Shown piece by piece: positions 35,174 to 47,296 of a DNA stretch of 64,000 nt (the stretch's first letter is position 1; each line of letters opens with the position of its first letter). The stretch covers positions 186,001-250,000 of the forward strand of contig CBFFRP010000149.1 of assembly GCA_965644295.1 (NCBI GenBank), given 5' to 3'. Both the position numbers and the translations under genes were made by a program. The notes beneath the pieces are model-generated. The model saw only the letters and a program-made list of their open reading frames with translations. It was not told the origin of the DNA and made no database searches. The DNA comes from Paraphysomonas bandaiensis (lineage: Eukaryota > Chrysophyceae).

Positions 35174-35795
35174 TATGCCGTATTGATAAACTCGTATTAC
35201 AGATAACTAGAATGCATGCAATAGACCTATCTTACATCTATTGCATGTAGATGTATTCCTGTAGACTTTAATGATATACAATAATGCACAGTTGTTGAAT
35301 ATGGCTAGAACCACCTGAATGTTTGTTGTTAATATGACTCGTACTGCATTGTAATGATGGTTACTTGAATATTTCCATATATTAACTGTTTGGGATATTA
35401 AAACCACAGATATATACATAAATATGCTATTTTAGGATGTTGAAAATTGGAAATATGTAATTTCCTAGTTCTGGTTGGTGAATTTACCCGGACACGGACG
35501 AAATACGGATCTATACTACCAGTGGAGTGTGAGAGGTGATCGAAGCCACTGATAGACCCCACTGCTGTATACAGATGCTGTAGTCAGACACCATCCGCAC
35601 AGTAATGTATGTATGTATGTCTACATATACACACATACATACACCATCCGCACATTAACATTCATAACATACACATATATATATATATATATAACACTGA
35701 ATAGTCATATATATAATTCATTGACTATAAATATCAGAGTTAATAAACTGGATTAAAATAATAGTTATTCAGTCTATATTTAACTAGTAAAAGAT
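35174..35795. promoter_or_regulatory. divergent intergenic region release factor-like / bL19m
   Basis: 622 bases between two mitochondrial-translation genes. It contains a short TGTATGTATGTATG and ACATACATAC tract around 35605-35645 and a (TA)n run near 35670-35690. No named element. Confidence 0.4.
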
Positions 35796-36513
35796 ATGAA
35801 TTTCTTAACTAGAAGCCGTTGTATGAAACTTAAAGAGTTATGCTCATATCGTTCATTATGCAGTGCTGTATCTGATACAAGTGCTCAAACAACTGGAAGA
35901 ATGAAGCACAGAGTACCAAAGAAAAGGTAAATTAATTTAATAATAAATTCTATATGTTTTTTTAATAGTAGTTTAATAGAGCATCTAAGCTACATCTACA
36001 ACTAAAGCTTGAAGCATTTGAGAAGCTAAAGAATGGTCGTCAATGGCCTGAAATAAAAGCAGGAGATGCTGTTGAAATTAAAGTATGAGATGTTATGTTG
36101 AAGGAAACCTGTTGTTTACATTTGTATTGCAGAGACTGGACTACATGACTGCGACCGAAGCGGATACCATTAGAGGAGTTGTGATCGCGGTGACTAGCAG
36201 ATTCAGTGATTCAGCTATATCTATTCTTAACGTATGTAAATTACATTATTTTTTTTGTTAACCATGTGACATTTTCCGTGCAGTATGAGTACGGCACGCC
36301 TTTCTTCAGGCGCATAGTTTTGTATAACCCTCTGGTTCAAGATGTCAAGGTAATATTTGTCGAGCTTTATTGCAGGATGTGTCGTCATGATTTTCCGTTT
36401 CTGTGTAGATCCTACAGAGAGCATTCATCCACGATGGCAAGAAGAGAGTGCGGAGATCGAAATTATACTACTTACAAGACCGTGACCCGAAGCACTATAC
36501 TGTTAAATATTAG
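35796..36513 (+). CDS. mitochondrial ribosomal protein bL19m
   Basis: Exons 35796-35926, 35980-36082, 36133-36231, 36284-36349 and 36409-36513 give 167 aa. After a basic presequence of about 35 residues, the bL19 core reads IKAGDAVEIKRLDYMTATEA, IRGVVIAVTSRFSDSAISI, YEYGTPFFRRIVLYNPLVQ and the C-terminal GKKRVRRSKLYYLQDRD. The family ending KVRRAKLYYLR is nearly intact. bL19 lies at the subunit interface of bacterial-type ribosomes. Each intron is 43-59 bases. Confidence 0.92.
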
Positions 36514-37216
36514 CTGTTATTTGCGCGGTGAGATCTTGAAGCATTGCTCTGTAGTATGAGACGGCGTTGCGAAAAACACATGCAGAAGTAAATATTAATT
36601 CTACAACGCTCATGACTTATATACGCTTAAAAATGCTATGCCCTTGTTTTATTGTTACAATCAGTCTTCCCGTATTATTGGGAATTGGGAAGCTAGCTTA
36701 AAATATACAATGCAGTATATAGTATATTATATATTATAGTGTACAGTAGTAGTTAGTTAATATTTTACCCTTTCTTACATGGTGTTCGTGTCACCCATTC
36801 CACGGTACTAATGCACTTCCATTGCGTAATATGTAACATACTATCATACATCAGAAGCAGCAAAATCTCTTGAGTTAACGTAAACTTATTTCATCCATTG
36901 GTAGAAGGGAAGAATAAAGATAATCTGCATTATTATGGACTTATTGTGTCCAATAGAATATTTCATTTGCAACCATTTTTAAGCTGGATAAGCACTTACG
37001 ATATATTGTCAAGTTTATTATTTCTCTATCTCTATACGTTCCGTTAATCCGTCAATAAGTTCTCTATTGCAGCAAAACTCAACAAGCATAGTTACCGACA
37101 TTAGACACTTCTTAATTAGAGATAATGGGGGTTTCAATATATTAGGCAAAACACAAGACCTCAATATTAGATATATATGTATACATTGAACTGGAACTCT
37201 CGCGAAACAATCTAAG
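36514..37216. other. convergent intergenic stretch, no gene seen
   Basis: About 700 bases between the convergent bL19m and GAR1 genes. The minus-strand frame 37018-37599 is a shadow of GAR1. Confidence 0.6.
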
Positions 37217-37836
37217 TTAAAATCTTCCGCGTCCCCGTCCACCCCTAATTCCCACTCCCCGGAAAGCACCACCGGCCCGTCCTCCTCTTCCACCAGGACC
37301 ACCTCTTCCACCTCCTCTGCCCCCGCCACGGCCACCAGGAGCTCCTCTTCCACCTCCACGACCACCACCACGTCCACCTCCTCTGCCACCGCCACGACCA
37401 CCACCCGATTTCCCTTCATTTGTAAATCGTGTAATAGGTAGTAGTTTTTCCGTACCAATGAACACTTTATCATCCCTTTGGAATGATGATGCCAACACAC
37501 CACTGTCTGGTTTAATAGTAAAATATACTTTGTTAACAGGTCCAAAAACTTCTTCCACTTTGCCAATTTTAGATTTATTTTCGAGATATATTCCAGCATT
37601 GAAATATGGAATCATAGTGTTGGTTAGTCTGCAAACCATCTCCCCTTCAGCATCATGCAAAAAAACACCCGCCTCTGATATAGATATATATTATAAATGT
37701 ATATAGAATGATGTGTATAGTTACCGCATATTTCAGCTGGAGGACCTTCCTCGAATGACCCTCTGCCTCCTCCTCTACCACGTCCACCACCACGACCTGG
37801 TCCACCACCTCTTCCTCTACCACCTCTGAAACTCAT
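37217..37836 (-). CDS. GAR1: H/ACA snoRNP protein GAR1
   Basis: Two exons on the minus strand, 37836-37725 and 37674-37217, give 189 aa. Glycine/arginine-rich (RGG) domains flank the core on both sides: [12 protein letters not shown] at the start and a long [10 protein letters not shown] tail. The core reads [49 protein letters not shown] and KLLPITRF, matching eukaryotic Gar1. It works in the nucleolus with dyskerin/Cbf5, Nhp2 and Nop10 in guided pseudouridylation of rRNA. Divergent from the sulfotransferase gene, with a large TACA array in the shared promoter. Confidence 0.96.
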
Positions 37837-38032
37837 AGTATATATAGTGGGTATAATGTGTTGTATTGAGTGGTAGTGGTGGTATATATATGCATGTATA
37901 TATGACCAATTACATGCATGTCATTCTTATATATGCATACATACATACCCCTCTCTTCGTGGCCAATAAAAGGTTGCAGCCCTACCGCCATATATACACC
38001 ATAATACAATACACGAAGTGCTGGTGCTATTG

Positions 38033-38317
38033 TACGTACGTACATACATACATACAAACATACATACATACATACATACATACATACATACATACATACA
38101 TACATACATACATACATACATACATACATACATACATACATACATACATACATACATACATACATACATACATACATACATACATACATACATACATACA
38201 TACATACATACATACATACATACATACATACATACATACATACATACATACATACATACATACATACATACATACATACATACATACATACATACATACA
38301 TACATACATACATACAT
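38033..38317 (+). repeat. (TACA)n microsatellite, about 70 units
   Basis: An almost pure TACA tract with one CAAA variant near its left end. It lies in the GAR1/sulfotransferase divergent promoter, about 155 bases before the sulfotransferase ATG and 200 bases before the GAR1 ATG. Confidence 0.99.
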
Positions 38318-38469
38318 GGTATACAGTGTATATCTGGATCTATTAACGGCAAGTGTATATATATGAACTCATCTCACTAACAAAACAATTCAAAACCAAA
38401 CAATCACAGCAACATTACCGCACACCATTTAGGTTGTGCATTCTATCAATCCCTATACACTCAAATACA

Positions 38470-40271
38470 ATGAAAGCTAAAACATGCGTATCTTGTATGG
38501 TATATGGCTTATTAGTTCTGCTCTACACGTCGATTGCTTATTATTATTACGTGGAATCAGAAAAAACTTATAAACGTGAAGAAAATCAATTAAAAGAAAA
38601 GATTTTAAAACTTCGTGAAGAATATAACGAATTAGAGTTATTATCTAATCAAATTAAAGAAAATTCTAAGAATATTAGTAAACATTTAGTAGAAAAGATA
38701 TTACAGAAATCTCATACAGTGCATGATACACCTCATGATGCATTGAGACAGACTCATGGTGCATTGAGACAGACTCAGGATGAATTGAAACAGACTCAGA
38801 ATACAGGAAATGTAATGCCAGTAGTGAATGTACCACCATGTGAGTGTGAAGAGATTGTTTTGTTACTGTATTGAGTTTTGTAGTAGCAGCGACGAGGACA
38901 ATGAAGCCGTTTACTGGGGAGCCCTCTGTGCTAGTGGTGGGCGGGACGGATGGATCGGGTACTCGTAGAGTGGTCCAGGTGCTAACTAGTCTTGGTACAC
39001 GCATTGTCAGCGAAGACCCTGAGACGTATGACATACATGCTGATCTAGTCGGTGGGTGGCCTGCAGTAGTAACCCCTGTTCTGGAGGTGCGCTCTGCAGT
39101 CGCCCTTTTTTGTGTGTAATTTGCGTCATTATATTCAAGGCAAGTGGTAGTATTACCTATTCGCCCGGCGACCTTCCTAGTCCTCTCAAGAAATCCACAG
39201 AGTCATCACTACGCCGACTGCTAGCTCGAGCTGAAGAGGATTCCCATAAACCTACGTCGAATAAGCTTGCCGTTGGAGGGGCTCTGCCAATTGCCCCTGG
39301 CACTCAAGCACACAGGGTTAAGTTCGGATTCAAGGCACCAGTCGCTATGACTTTACTGCCATGGTGGGCCGAACTGAATCCACACTTTATGTTTCTGCAT
39401 GTCCTTAGGGATGGTCGCGACATTGCTTTTTCTGCTAATCAGGTGGACTATGTTTAGCACGCAGTATCTTGGGTTGTTGTAACGCAATTGGGCTACTTTT
39501 TCCTGTTTGTAGGGCCCTGTGGATAAATTTTATGGTGCAATGTATCGGAAAACCCCTCACCTGAACACTAGAGAGAAGACAGTGAAGGCTATTCGCTTAT
39601 GGGGTGACTGGAATAATGGTATTCGTAAGTGGGCAGAAGGTAAATTACAATCTCAAAGGGAAGGAGAAAGCACATCAAGGTCATTTGGTTACCATGCTGT
39701 GCACATTGAAGATTTGGTGGATGAGTCTAAGGATGTAAGATTCATGGCAATCAAGAAATTAGCAGACTTTGTAGGGTCAGGTGTGTTGATGAAATTATTA
39801 TGATGTATGATATCAGTGTATCGCTCATGATGTGTTTAGTGGTTGTAGCTGTCATACTGTGTTACATGTATAATTATGGTGATACCTTTCCACGTTATTC
39901 TTAGATCTTGACGACGAAGCTATTTGCTGCCTCGCTGTAGAAGGATCGAACTTTATGGGGTCCCATGATAGGGTGGGATATTCTGCGAATTTTATTTTGT
40001 AATGTCTCTTACATTGCTTCAGAAAGGGAAAGCTGGAGTTGGCGGAGAAGCGCAGTTAAAGGGCAGATATGGAAAGTGGAAGCAGAAAGTAATATGTCCG
40101 CGCTTTAAAGTTGTAGTTTCCTTATTCTGAGTGCAGTTAGCAAAAAATCCAAGATTAGAAGAGGAGTTGATGAAAGCAGGAGGAGATGCGCTTAAAGAAC
40201 TCGGGTACATGAATCATCAATCCACCCCTTTATTTGATTTGCGGAGGTATGGGTCCGACATCAGCTTATAA
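38470..40271 (+). CDS. Golgi-type sulfotransferase (type II membrane protein)
   Basis: Exons 38470-38839, 38884-39086, 39140-39442, 39513-39780, 39905-39972, 40023-40088 and 40137-40271 give 470 aa. A short cytosolic end is followed by a signal anchor (VYGLLVLLYTSIAYYYYV), then a coiled-coil stem rich in Glu, Lys and Gln with the repeat ALRQTHGALRQTQ. The catalytic domain has the PAPS 5'-phosphosulfate loop VVGGTDGSGTRRVVQ and the 3'-phosphate site FLHVLRDGRDIAFSANQ. The end, DALKELGY plus a short tail, is usual for sulfotransferases. It probably adds sulfate to a glycan or protein Tyr in the Golgi; acceptor unknown. The first exon is AT-rich and the catalytic exons GC-richer. The final exon assumes a stop at 40271; a further 3' intron is possible but not needed. 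Confidence 0.86.
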
Positions 40272-41042
40272 GATACCTCATTCGTTTTCTAGCAATCAAT
40301 ATAGGTGTAGCCTGAGTACATTCCAATGCAATGCGAGGAAGAACGGAGATCCTCACTGGAAAGATGCAACAGCACCTTCAATAGCGCATATTGTTTCTGA
40401 TAAGTGTTCTGTGCGGCAAGGGGTGGATTACAGAGGAGGTAATCGAGATAAGAATGCTCCTCGCCTTATACTATTTCTTATTTCTGTAACCATTTTAAGG
40501 GGATCTCTCGATGTCGGATCATTCGTCGCTTGATCAATGTTGCAGGTAGGTCAACAGTCATTTTTGTGTTTACTCATAATTTTATTTTCGTTGGTGTAGT
40601 TCGTGTGCTTCGAATTTTAATTGTCGTCATTTCACATACGATCCATCCAACGAAGTATGTTATCTTAAATCTTCTAAAGGGCGAGTTCTAGAAGATTTAA
40701 CAACAACGCATCTCATTAGTGGTGATGTAAACAAATAGAGTGTTTCATAGGGTAGATAATATCGCTGTCAGAGCGTGATGTATTTAATATTTACTGCTTT
40801 TATTTCGTACTTAATGCAGTTTGGTTGAGATAGCTACTACTGGGTAGACACTGTTTTTCTGTATGGTATTTCGCCAAGTACTATGATTAAAATAAATCTA
40901 TAAAGAGTGAATATAGGAAGAATAGTTGTTCAATTCATAAAATTATTCGTTAGTTCACGATAAAGAAGGTCATTTTAAAGCACTCCAATGTAGAAAATGT
41001 TGATACATATGCCCATCATTTCGTGTATGAAGAATAGACGGT
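40272..41042. other. convergent intergenic stretch, no gene seen
   Basis: About 770 bases after the sulfotransferase. The open frame 40234-40533 overlaps its last exon in another frame and is not supported. Confidence 0.5.
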
Positions 41043-42527
41043 TTACGTTTTACTCCTAAATTGAATAGAGCTAGAAATAAAATACATAGCCCATCCTAAA
41101 TGTGCAATCCCAACTGATTCAATTGCCAAAGCCGTATTGACAACAATAGAGGCCCCAGGTAAATTCAAGAAACACCACGGATGAAGTTTGGCGAATATCT
41201 GAGAAGGAAGTTGTACTGTGTTCAGTATGAATATCACACCAGCAAATCCAGGTTTTACTAAACAGCGCAAAATAATTTCAGGAATTGGTAATACGTGGGA
41301 AGAACTCCGGAAACTAGACGCAGAAGCCGCTGCAAACATCGCCAGGACGACAAGAAATTGTCGACCAATAAGAAAGTTTTTCACTTGGCTGGACTTGCTT
41401 TGTAACAGCGCATGTAATGCGTAACTTCGCTTCATGTGAATCGGAACAGATAATAAGTTAGAGTGCTGGGTAGATAAGACTGCAATCTGCAGTCCTTCAA
41501 GGTAAAATATTGCCACCATCGACAGTAAGAGTAGAAGTAGTCGATCCAGTTCAACGAATTTGCGGGTACGGTTAAATACATTGCCAAGTGTGATCAATCC
41601 GCACACCACACACAACGTTACAGAAATAATTTTTATAACCATATCCCCGACTGAGGAACAATTTATTCTGACTTGTGAACAGCCATCAATTGTTGTCAAT
41701 CTATTACGTGCTGACGAAAAGTAAGTATCGACAGCAAGAGACGGGAGAGCATCGTAACCCGTTCTTGCTCTTGCAGTCGCTTGTACAAGGTGAGAATCTT
41801 CGGGTTCCTCATAGTCACGAGGTGGATATATGGGATTATTCTCCAATACTCCAGATATAGGAATTAATTCCTGTTGGCCAAGACGTAGATTACTTTGTAT
41901 TAATGGTGGCGAGTCCGTGAGCCTAGAAAGCTGATGTGCAATCACAAAGGAACATGACGTAAAAACACCCAACGACTCCACAAGAAGGGCTACTCGTACA
42001 AATATATAACAGCAAAAACTATCCAGAAAACGTACAGTATACTCGTCCCCTATCAACTGAGGGTACATCTGTCCAAATATTAGTGTAATCAAAGCTCCAG
42101 GCAACCCGGATGATATGAATAGCGATTGAGGTAGTCGAGGTAGGAGATCAGGCATTGTAGGAAAAGTGGTAAGTAGTGAAATGAAAAAGACCAAGGCAAG
42201 TACACAGAGTTGACGACCTGTAAGATATCTTTCGAGCCCATTACTTGAGCTCGTTAGCATATATATATCAAATGTCCGCGGTTGACTCAAAGAAAATTTA
42301 ACGGCTTGATGCACAGATAGAGAATTTAGATTAACTAAAGCTACTTGGCCCGATTCAAAATATCCTAGTACACTTAACGATACCACTATAAGGCCAAATA
42401 TTATAGGACTGGGTAGATGTATTTGACAATAGTTGTGAGTGATTGCATAAGCTACTAGTAGCACCGCAGTAGAGACTAAAAGCAGTGATAGAGTCCCTTT
42501 AGCAATAGAGAGCACTGAAGTTGTCAT
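41043..42527 (-). CDS. multi-pass membrane protein with two homologous halves, unknown function
   Basis: A single exon of 494 aa on the minus strand. About 10-12 hydrophobic segments are present. The two halves match at a constant offset of about 285 residues: YFESGQVAL (56-64) with YLEGLQIAV (342-350); FxxGRQ as YLTGRQLCVLALVFF (101-115) with FLIGRQFLVVLAMF (385-398); LPGALITLIFGQMYPQLI with FAGVIFILNTVQLPSQIF; and ALLVESLGVF (180-189) with ALAIESVGIA (466-475). A hydrophilic linker with TDSPP and EDYEEPED-like acidic residues joins them (about 205-285). The conserved buried Glu, Gln and Arg in each half suggest a transporter or channel with pseudo-twofold symmetry. I do not recognise the family. 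A TACA array lies 186 bases upstream of its start. Confidence 0.75.
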   Translation of the reverse strand: MTTSVLSIAKGTLSLLLVSTAVLLVAYAITHNYCQIHLPSPIIFGLIVVSLSVLGYFESGQVALVNLNSLSVHQAVKFSLSQPRTFDIYMLTSSSNGLERYLTGRQLCVLALVFFISLLTTFPTMPDLLPRLPQSLFISSGLPGALITLIFGQMYPQLIGDEYTVRFLDSFCCYIFVRVALLVESLGVFTSCSFVIAHQLSRLTDSPPLIQSNLRLGQQELIPISGVLENNPIYPPRDYEEPEDSHLVQATARARTGYDALPSLAVDTYFSSARNRLTTIDGCSQVRINCSSVGDMVIKIISVTLCVVCGLITLGNVFNRTRKFVELDRLLLLLLSMVAIFYLEGLQIAVLSTQHSNLLSVPIHMKRSYALHALLQSKSSQVKNFLIGRQFLVVLAMFAAASASSFRSSSHVLPIPEIILRCLVKPGFAGVIFILNTVQLPSQIFAKLHPWCFLNLPGASIVVNTALAIESVGIAHLGWAMYFISSSIQFRSKT

Positions 42528-42712
42528 TAGTAAAGTGAGTAGAGGTGAAGTCAGTGAATATTGTTATATGAGTTGTGCTGTGAGGAGGTGTAACAGTGAG
42601 TAAAGGGTCAATAGACAGCACAGTAAACACTGTCATCCATAACCCTATACAGACAAACGCTACATAACACTATATATAACACTCTATATATACTAACACA
42701 ACACTATACACA

Positions 42713-42755
42713 CATACATACATACATACATACATACATACATACATACATACAC

Positions 42756-42788
<33 letters not shown>

Positions 42789-42798
42789 CATACACACA

Positions 42799-42832
<34 letters not shown>

Positions 42833-42845
42833 CACTCATAACACT
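42713..42845 (+). repeat. interrupted (TACA)n microsatellite
   Basis: ACATACATACATAC tracts broken by CACA and TATA variants. It lies upstream of the duplicated membrane protein gene. Confidence 0.95.
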
Positions 42846-43480
42846 ATACACACATACATAACACTATGCAGCACAGTATAGTTAATTATAGTGACAACTA
42901 TAGAGTCCCAGATGACTCAATATAAGGGATGGATGAGGCGAGTGTGGCTGGGTAAGTTGTGCTTGTAGAGGAGTGGAGATATTAATAAGATGCATATGTA
43001 TGTATAGGTACATGGAGTGTACACTAATAATGTACAGGTATATGACGAGCACTGTACCTGACGACAGTAGACCATATGTATACATGTACAGATATATGAT
43101 ACTATAGCTACGAGTACAGTAGTAGATAGCCAACCACATGTACCTAACGACAGTAGACCATATGTAGATATGTACAGATATATGTACGTAGCTGGGTACA
43201 GCATGAAACACGGCATAATTTTTCAGTTTAGCTCTGTAGGATACGGTCTAGAATGTACACGGAAATATGCATCACAACAGTATCAAGACTGTTGTGGTGC
43301 ATCATAATATCTTGTCCCGAATAATTCCTGTTGTCTCTGTCAAGAGACTTTTGACTCCCTGTAGTGTAGACCTATAAAGAACAACGGGAGTATCGGATCC
43401 GTGTGTCATTTTCAGCCTGTAGTGCAGATAACCGTAGTGTAATCCATACATTTTTCTCTTCGTGACAAGATATCATTAGA
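42846..43480. other. intergenic stretch with a local tandem duplication and a hairpin
   Basis: The block CGACAGTAGACCATATGTA ... TGTACAGATATATG occurs at about 43062-43098 and 43147-43184. A hairpin with 15-base arms sits at 43267-43281 / 43288-43302 (ATGCATCACAACAGT and its near-perfect complement). No gene recognised. 43400-43480 could belong to the copia fragment that follows. Confidence 0.5.
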
Positions 43481-43910
43481 ATGAGATCCAACAAGAAGTT
43501 CCAAAAGCGATTTAAACATAGGGCTAGGGCTCCAGCAAGCAATAGTGAGTCAATGTCAGTAACTTAGCAACATTCAAGGAGAAGCTGGTGGTCGAGGCAA
43601 TGCAGAAATATGGAGACTTGGCGAGATTAGTAGAATTGGACAAGTACTATGAACCCCGCAGAGTACGATCTAGAGAATGACCCCCACGGATTTAACGCTG
43701 AAGATATGAAGGACGCAAGGAAGGCAAGGGCAAAACTGATTAACAAGATTCATCTATAATCGTCTGAGCAACGAATCAATTGATGCTATAAAGCTTACGG
43801 CGGAATATGACAAAATCAATACCACCAAGGATCCCCTAATGCTATGGCTAGCAATAAAGGAGACTCATAAGACGGCCTCTAGCTACAAATGTACTAAACT
43901 GAAAAATACA
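43481..43910 (+). pseudogene. copia Gag remnant
   Basis: From an ATG at 43481 the sequence starts RSNKKFQKRFKHRARAP, then breaks into frames reading NPAEYDLENDPHGFNAEDMK and later TAEYDKINTTKDPLMLWLAI. The last resembles the copia Gag pattern (DKI...KDPL.LW.AI). Stops and frame changes are frequent. Confidence 0.6.
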
Positions 43911-44941
43911 ACTGTTGGGAAAGACAAAAATAGCAATGCACGTTAACTCTTGTCACCCGTGTTTCCTCGTACCGACGCATTATTTGGCTCTTCGACACTC
44001 TACCGTACAAGAGCAAAGGTGTACAAGTACGAGATATGGACTTCCATTGGCGCACAGGAACAGTACGACAGGTGTATAGGTACATATATGGATCCAAGAA
44101 AGATCTCCACTGCTTTCAACGCCTCATTAAATATATTAATATATATTTTTATCCTTATCACATGAATTGATTCATCTGTAACTTGTTTTTCCATAGCTTT
44201 CACCTAGTGAGTATCCAGCACCATTAAGACTTATCTCACACAATAGAAATACGATAGTAAGAATAATATGATTGCACATGCAGATATACTGATACATACA
44301 TGGTGAATTACTTATAGAGGATCAGAGAAGTAAAGAACTTTATATTATTACTAAGGAGTGCAACGAGTGTTATTCTACCTTGTAATTTTGCTATCATCAC
44401 TTGGTGGATTGGTATGGCAATGGTATCTTATACCATTTAGACCACACTTATGCACCAGGAATAATACAGCAGAAATTATTTTAGTAAGTAGCATTCAGGT
44501 TCATGATTTGGTTTTCTTGACCCTTTCCTGAGCGCTTCTTTTAATAATACTTCTATGGTATATGGTAGTAATTCTTTGATTATTATAGCTATTGTTAAAC
44601 GATATAATAGTAGCATTCTTTTTTATTAACTTTTGACATTGTGGATGGCTATAGCATATAGACGCCAATGCGCATCTACGTTTACAATGTACGTACCAAT
44701 ATACTGTATACGTTAATATATACCTCTATATCGTATTGCCAGGACAGCTGCTGGAAATATACTTGATCATTGGTAATATCCCACATAGAAACGAAGCAAG
44801 GTAAAATACTTAATGGCTCAGAACTTATTTATTTCAAAATTAATTACAAGCGCCACACTTAATCCTAGAATATTATCAAATATAAATGACTTATCAGGAA
44901 GCCTTTTGCGTTATAACTATCCAGAGAATGCTTACAACAGG
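43911..44941. other. gene-poor stretch
   Basis: About 1 kb of AT-rich sequence with no recognised gene or repeat. Open frames at 43894-44203 on both strands look like chance. Confidence 0.55.
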
Positions 44942-45283
44942 TTAATTTTCCGCATACTGAGTAATATTCTGCTGATGCTGTAACTCTGTAAATAACACAA
45001 TACATATAAGGGAAATAACAGCATAAGTATATATATAAAACTTACTGTTGTAATTTAATAATTTCTGAATCAAGTCCACATGTGTGAGAATCATACGACG
45101 ACAGCAGTATCTACGAAGACCCAACTCATCCAGTGCTTCCCTTTCACTATAATCTGCACGTAGTAATCCCATATATGTCTCCCATTTGTTTCCAACAACC
45201 TGAAAGGGTTTAGAATTAAATCTACTAATAATTATATTCAACTGTACCTTCCCACAAGTAAAGCAACGTACAGGAATAATCAT
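44942..45283 (-). CDS. RPB10: RNA polymerase I/II/III common subunit Rpb10
   Basis: Three exons on the minus strand, 45283-45248, 45199-45046 and 44985-44942, give 77 aa. The N-terminus [12 protein letters not shown] is the invariant start of Rpb10, with the zinc ligands CxxC. The second half, [19 protein letters not shown], has the other Cys pair. KLLNYN matches the usual end, after which a 10-residue tail rich in Gln and Asn extends past the typical 67-70 aa. Rpb10 is shared by all three nuclear RNA polymerases and nucleates Rpb3/Rpb11-like assembly. Divergent from NSUN5 with start codons 452 bases apart. Confidence 0.97.
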   Translation of the reverse strand: MIIPVRCFTCGKVQLNIIISRFNSKPFQVVGNKWETYMGLLRADYSEREALDELGLRRYCCRRMILTHVDLIQKLLNYNSKFYIYTYAVISLICIVLFTELQHQQNITQYAEN

Positions 45284-45735
45284 TATAAAATAAAAGTAGT
45301 TGATATATATAAGTGTGATTTAATTTAATGGTTCTATAGCACACTGCTTGGACTCTATATGTATGGACTATACTGATATATGGGATAGTGTATGTATATA
45401 GTGACACATACATATGAACACATACACAGCCATACTATGTATACCTTTGTACATAGGTATGATGCATATGGTGTACATACATCTCACGTATATGATCATA
45501 TGAATGACTGGTATACAGAGACTGGAATGGAGAGGGGTTTTACACCACTAAATACATCTATAAACCCCATAAATTCTAATTTCCACACATGATATTATAT
45601 AAAAACTCTAATATTTAGTAAGGTAATATTTATTTTATAGGCTTTTGATGGATATAAAGTACATACACTGCATGTCCAGAGGAACTCATATATAACTCAC
45701 CTTAAAGTTCCATATTCAAACTATATAACTATAAA
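45284..45735. promoter_or_regulatory. divergent promoter region RPB10 / NSUN5
   Basis: 452 bases between two housekeeping genes linked to RNA production. AT-rich, with TATATAT tracts near both ends. No named element. Confidence 0.4.
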
Positions 45736-47296
45736 ATGAGTAGACTTTATATATCAGCAGCAAAAATATTAACAGCAATAGATTCTGGACAATCATTAAA
45801 ACAATACTGTGCAAAAACTACAGTCGGTAAAGAGGAGTATGCTATTGTCTGTGAAACATTAAAGTATAGTCATGTTATACATACAATACTTAATAGAAGT
45901 GGTATTAATTCCAATTTATTAGATGTTAATGATAGTTTATTTAAAATTATGGTATATGAAATATTGTTTGGTAAAGGAAAAATTAAAAGTGGTGGTGTTG
46001 TAAAGCGTCGTGTCATGGAGCATATTGATAAGCTGAAGTTAGCATTATCTGAGGAACTTGTTGAGAATAATACAACTGATTTTAAACAACTCTTATCACA
46101 AGATGTTATTATGGCATTTACAATGTCAAAATATGTAAGAGTGAATGAAATTAAATGCAATATACAATCAGGTTATACGGAATTAGCGGATGTGTATAGT
46201 CAAGCTGAGTTGGATAATCATATCCCATCTCTTGTCGTGCTACCATCGACGTGCACTGGCGTGAACGCTCAACCAGGAGTAGCAGAGAGCCGGTTAATTA
46301 TTCAGGACAAGGCGAGTTGCTTTCCATCGCAGATCCTTTTCGACGAGTGGTTAGAAAAAGGTGGACAAGGGGACATGGTAGATGCCTGTGCGGCTCCTGG
46401 CAACAAGACCTCTCATCTATCTGCGTGTGTGTACGACAGGTCTCGAGAAGACTTTCGCTGTCGTGTGTTTGCGTTTGATCGCAGCCCCACTCGTGCTTCT
46501 TTGCTACAGTCGCGGCTTAGTTCTGCGGGAGCCAGAAATGTAGTAGTTACTGAGGCTGACTTTCTTGAGGTTGATGTCACGGACAGTCGTTACAGTGATG
46601 TGCGTGCCCTGTTGGCGGACCCTTCATGCTCTGGATCTGGAGTGGTCCGCTCACTCGAGAGGGTCATTGAGAGGGAAGGAGCTGGAAAAACTCAAGCAGA
46701 CGATTTAAACAGACGTCTCGAGAATCTTAGGAAGTTTCAGATTGCTGCTGTTACTAAGTGCATGACGTTTCCTGCTGCAGAGTGTGTGGTGTACTCGACT
46801 TGTTCTATTCACCAGGTGAGCTTTCATTATCACAAAAATAATTTGTGCAGTTAGTACTTCTCAATCAGCTTGCATGAGCATTACTCTGGCAGTGTTGTTG
46901 GATTTTTTATATATGATCAATGCTGAGGCTACTTTTTTGCAGGAGGAGAATGAATGTGTTGTTGCTGAAATTCTACGGTTGCATCCAGAGTGGGATGTAA
47001 AGGCACCCCCACGACTGTCATCTTGGCACCGGCGGGGTATAACTACCGACGGCCTTACAGATTCTCAGGCTTCCTGTCTGATACGATGCATGCCTGAGGA
47101 TGGTATGAATGGTTTTTTCGTTGCCCTTTTTGTAAAACGAATTCCAGTAAAGGAGAATGAAGATGTAGAATACACGATAGGTAATTGTGATAGAAGTACT
47201 ACGAATGGTACGGTTTGTAATACTTGTCAAACTTGGGAGACTAAAAGGAAAAAGTCCTCACTGTGGAAGCCATTATCTAAAAGGTTAATGATTTAG
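45736..47296 (+). CDS. NSUN5/Rcm1-type rRNA (cytosine-C5) methyltransferase
   Basis: Two exons, 45736-46815 and 46943-47296, give 477 aa. The NOL1/NOP2/Sun Rossmann fold shows the SAM site DACAAPGNKT (216-225), DFLEVDV, the motif IV loop DPSCSGSG with its Cys (298), and motif VI YSTCSIHQEENE with the catalytic Cys (356), split by the intron after HQ. The N-terminus, with ILFGKGKIKSGGVVKRRVME, matches the NSUN5 branch, which methylates a conserved cytosine in large-subunit rRNA. A basic C-terminal tail after VALFVKR is longer than usual and low in conservation. The first 460 coding bases are AT-rich: 30% GC at 45736-45795 against 53% at 46561-46620. Confidence 0.94.

Noticed and set aside
37018-37599. 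193-aa frame with VVVVEVEEE repeats
   Set aside because: Frame shadow of the RGG-coding repeats of GAR1.
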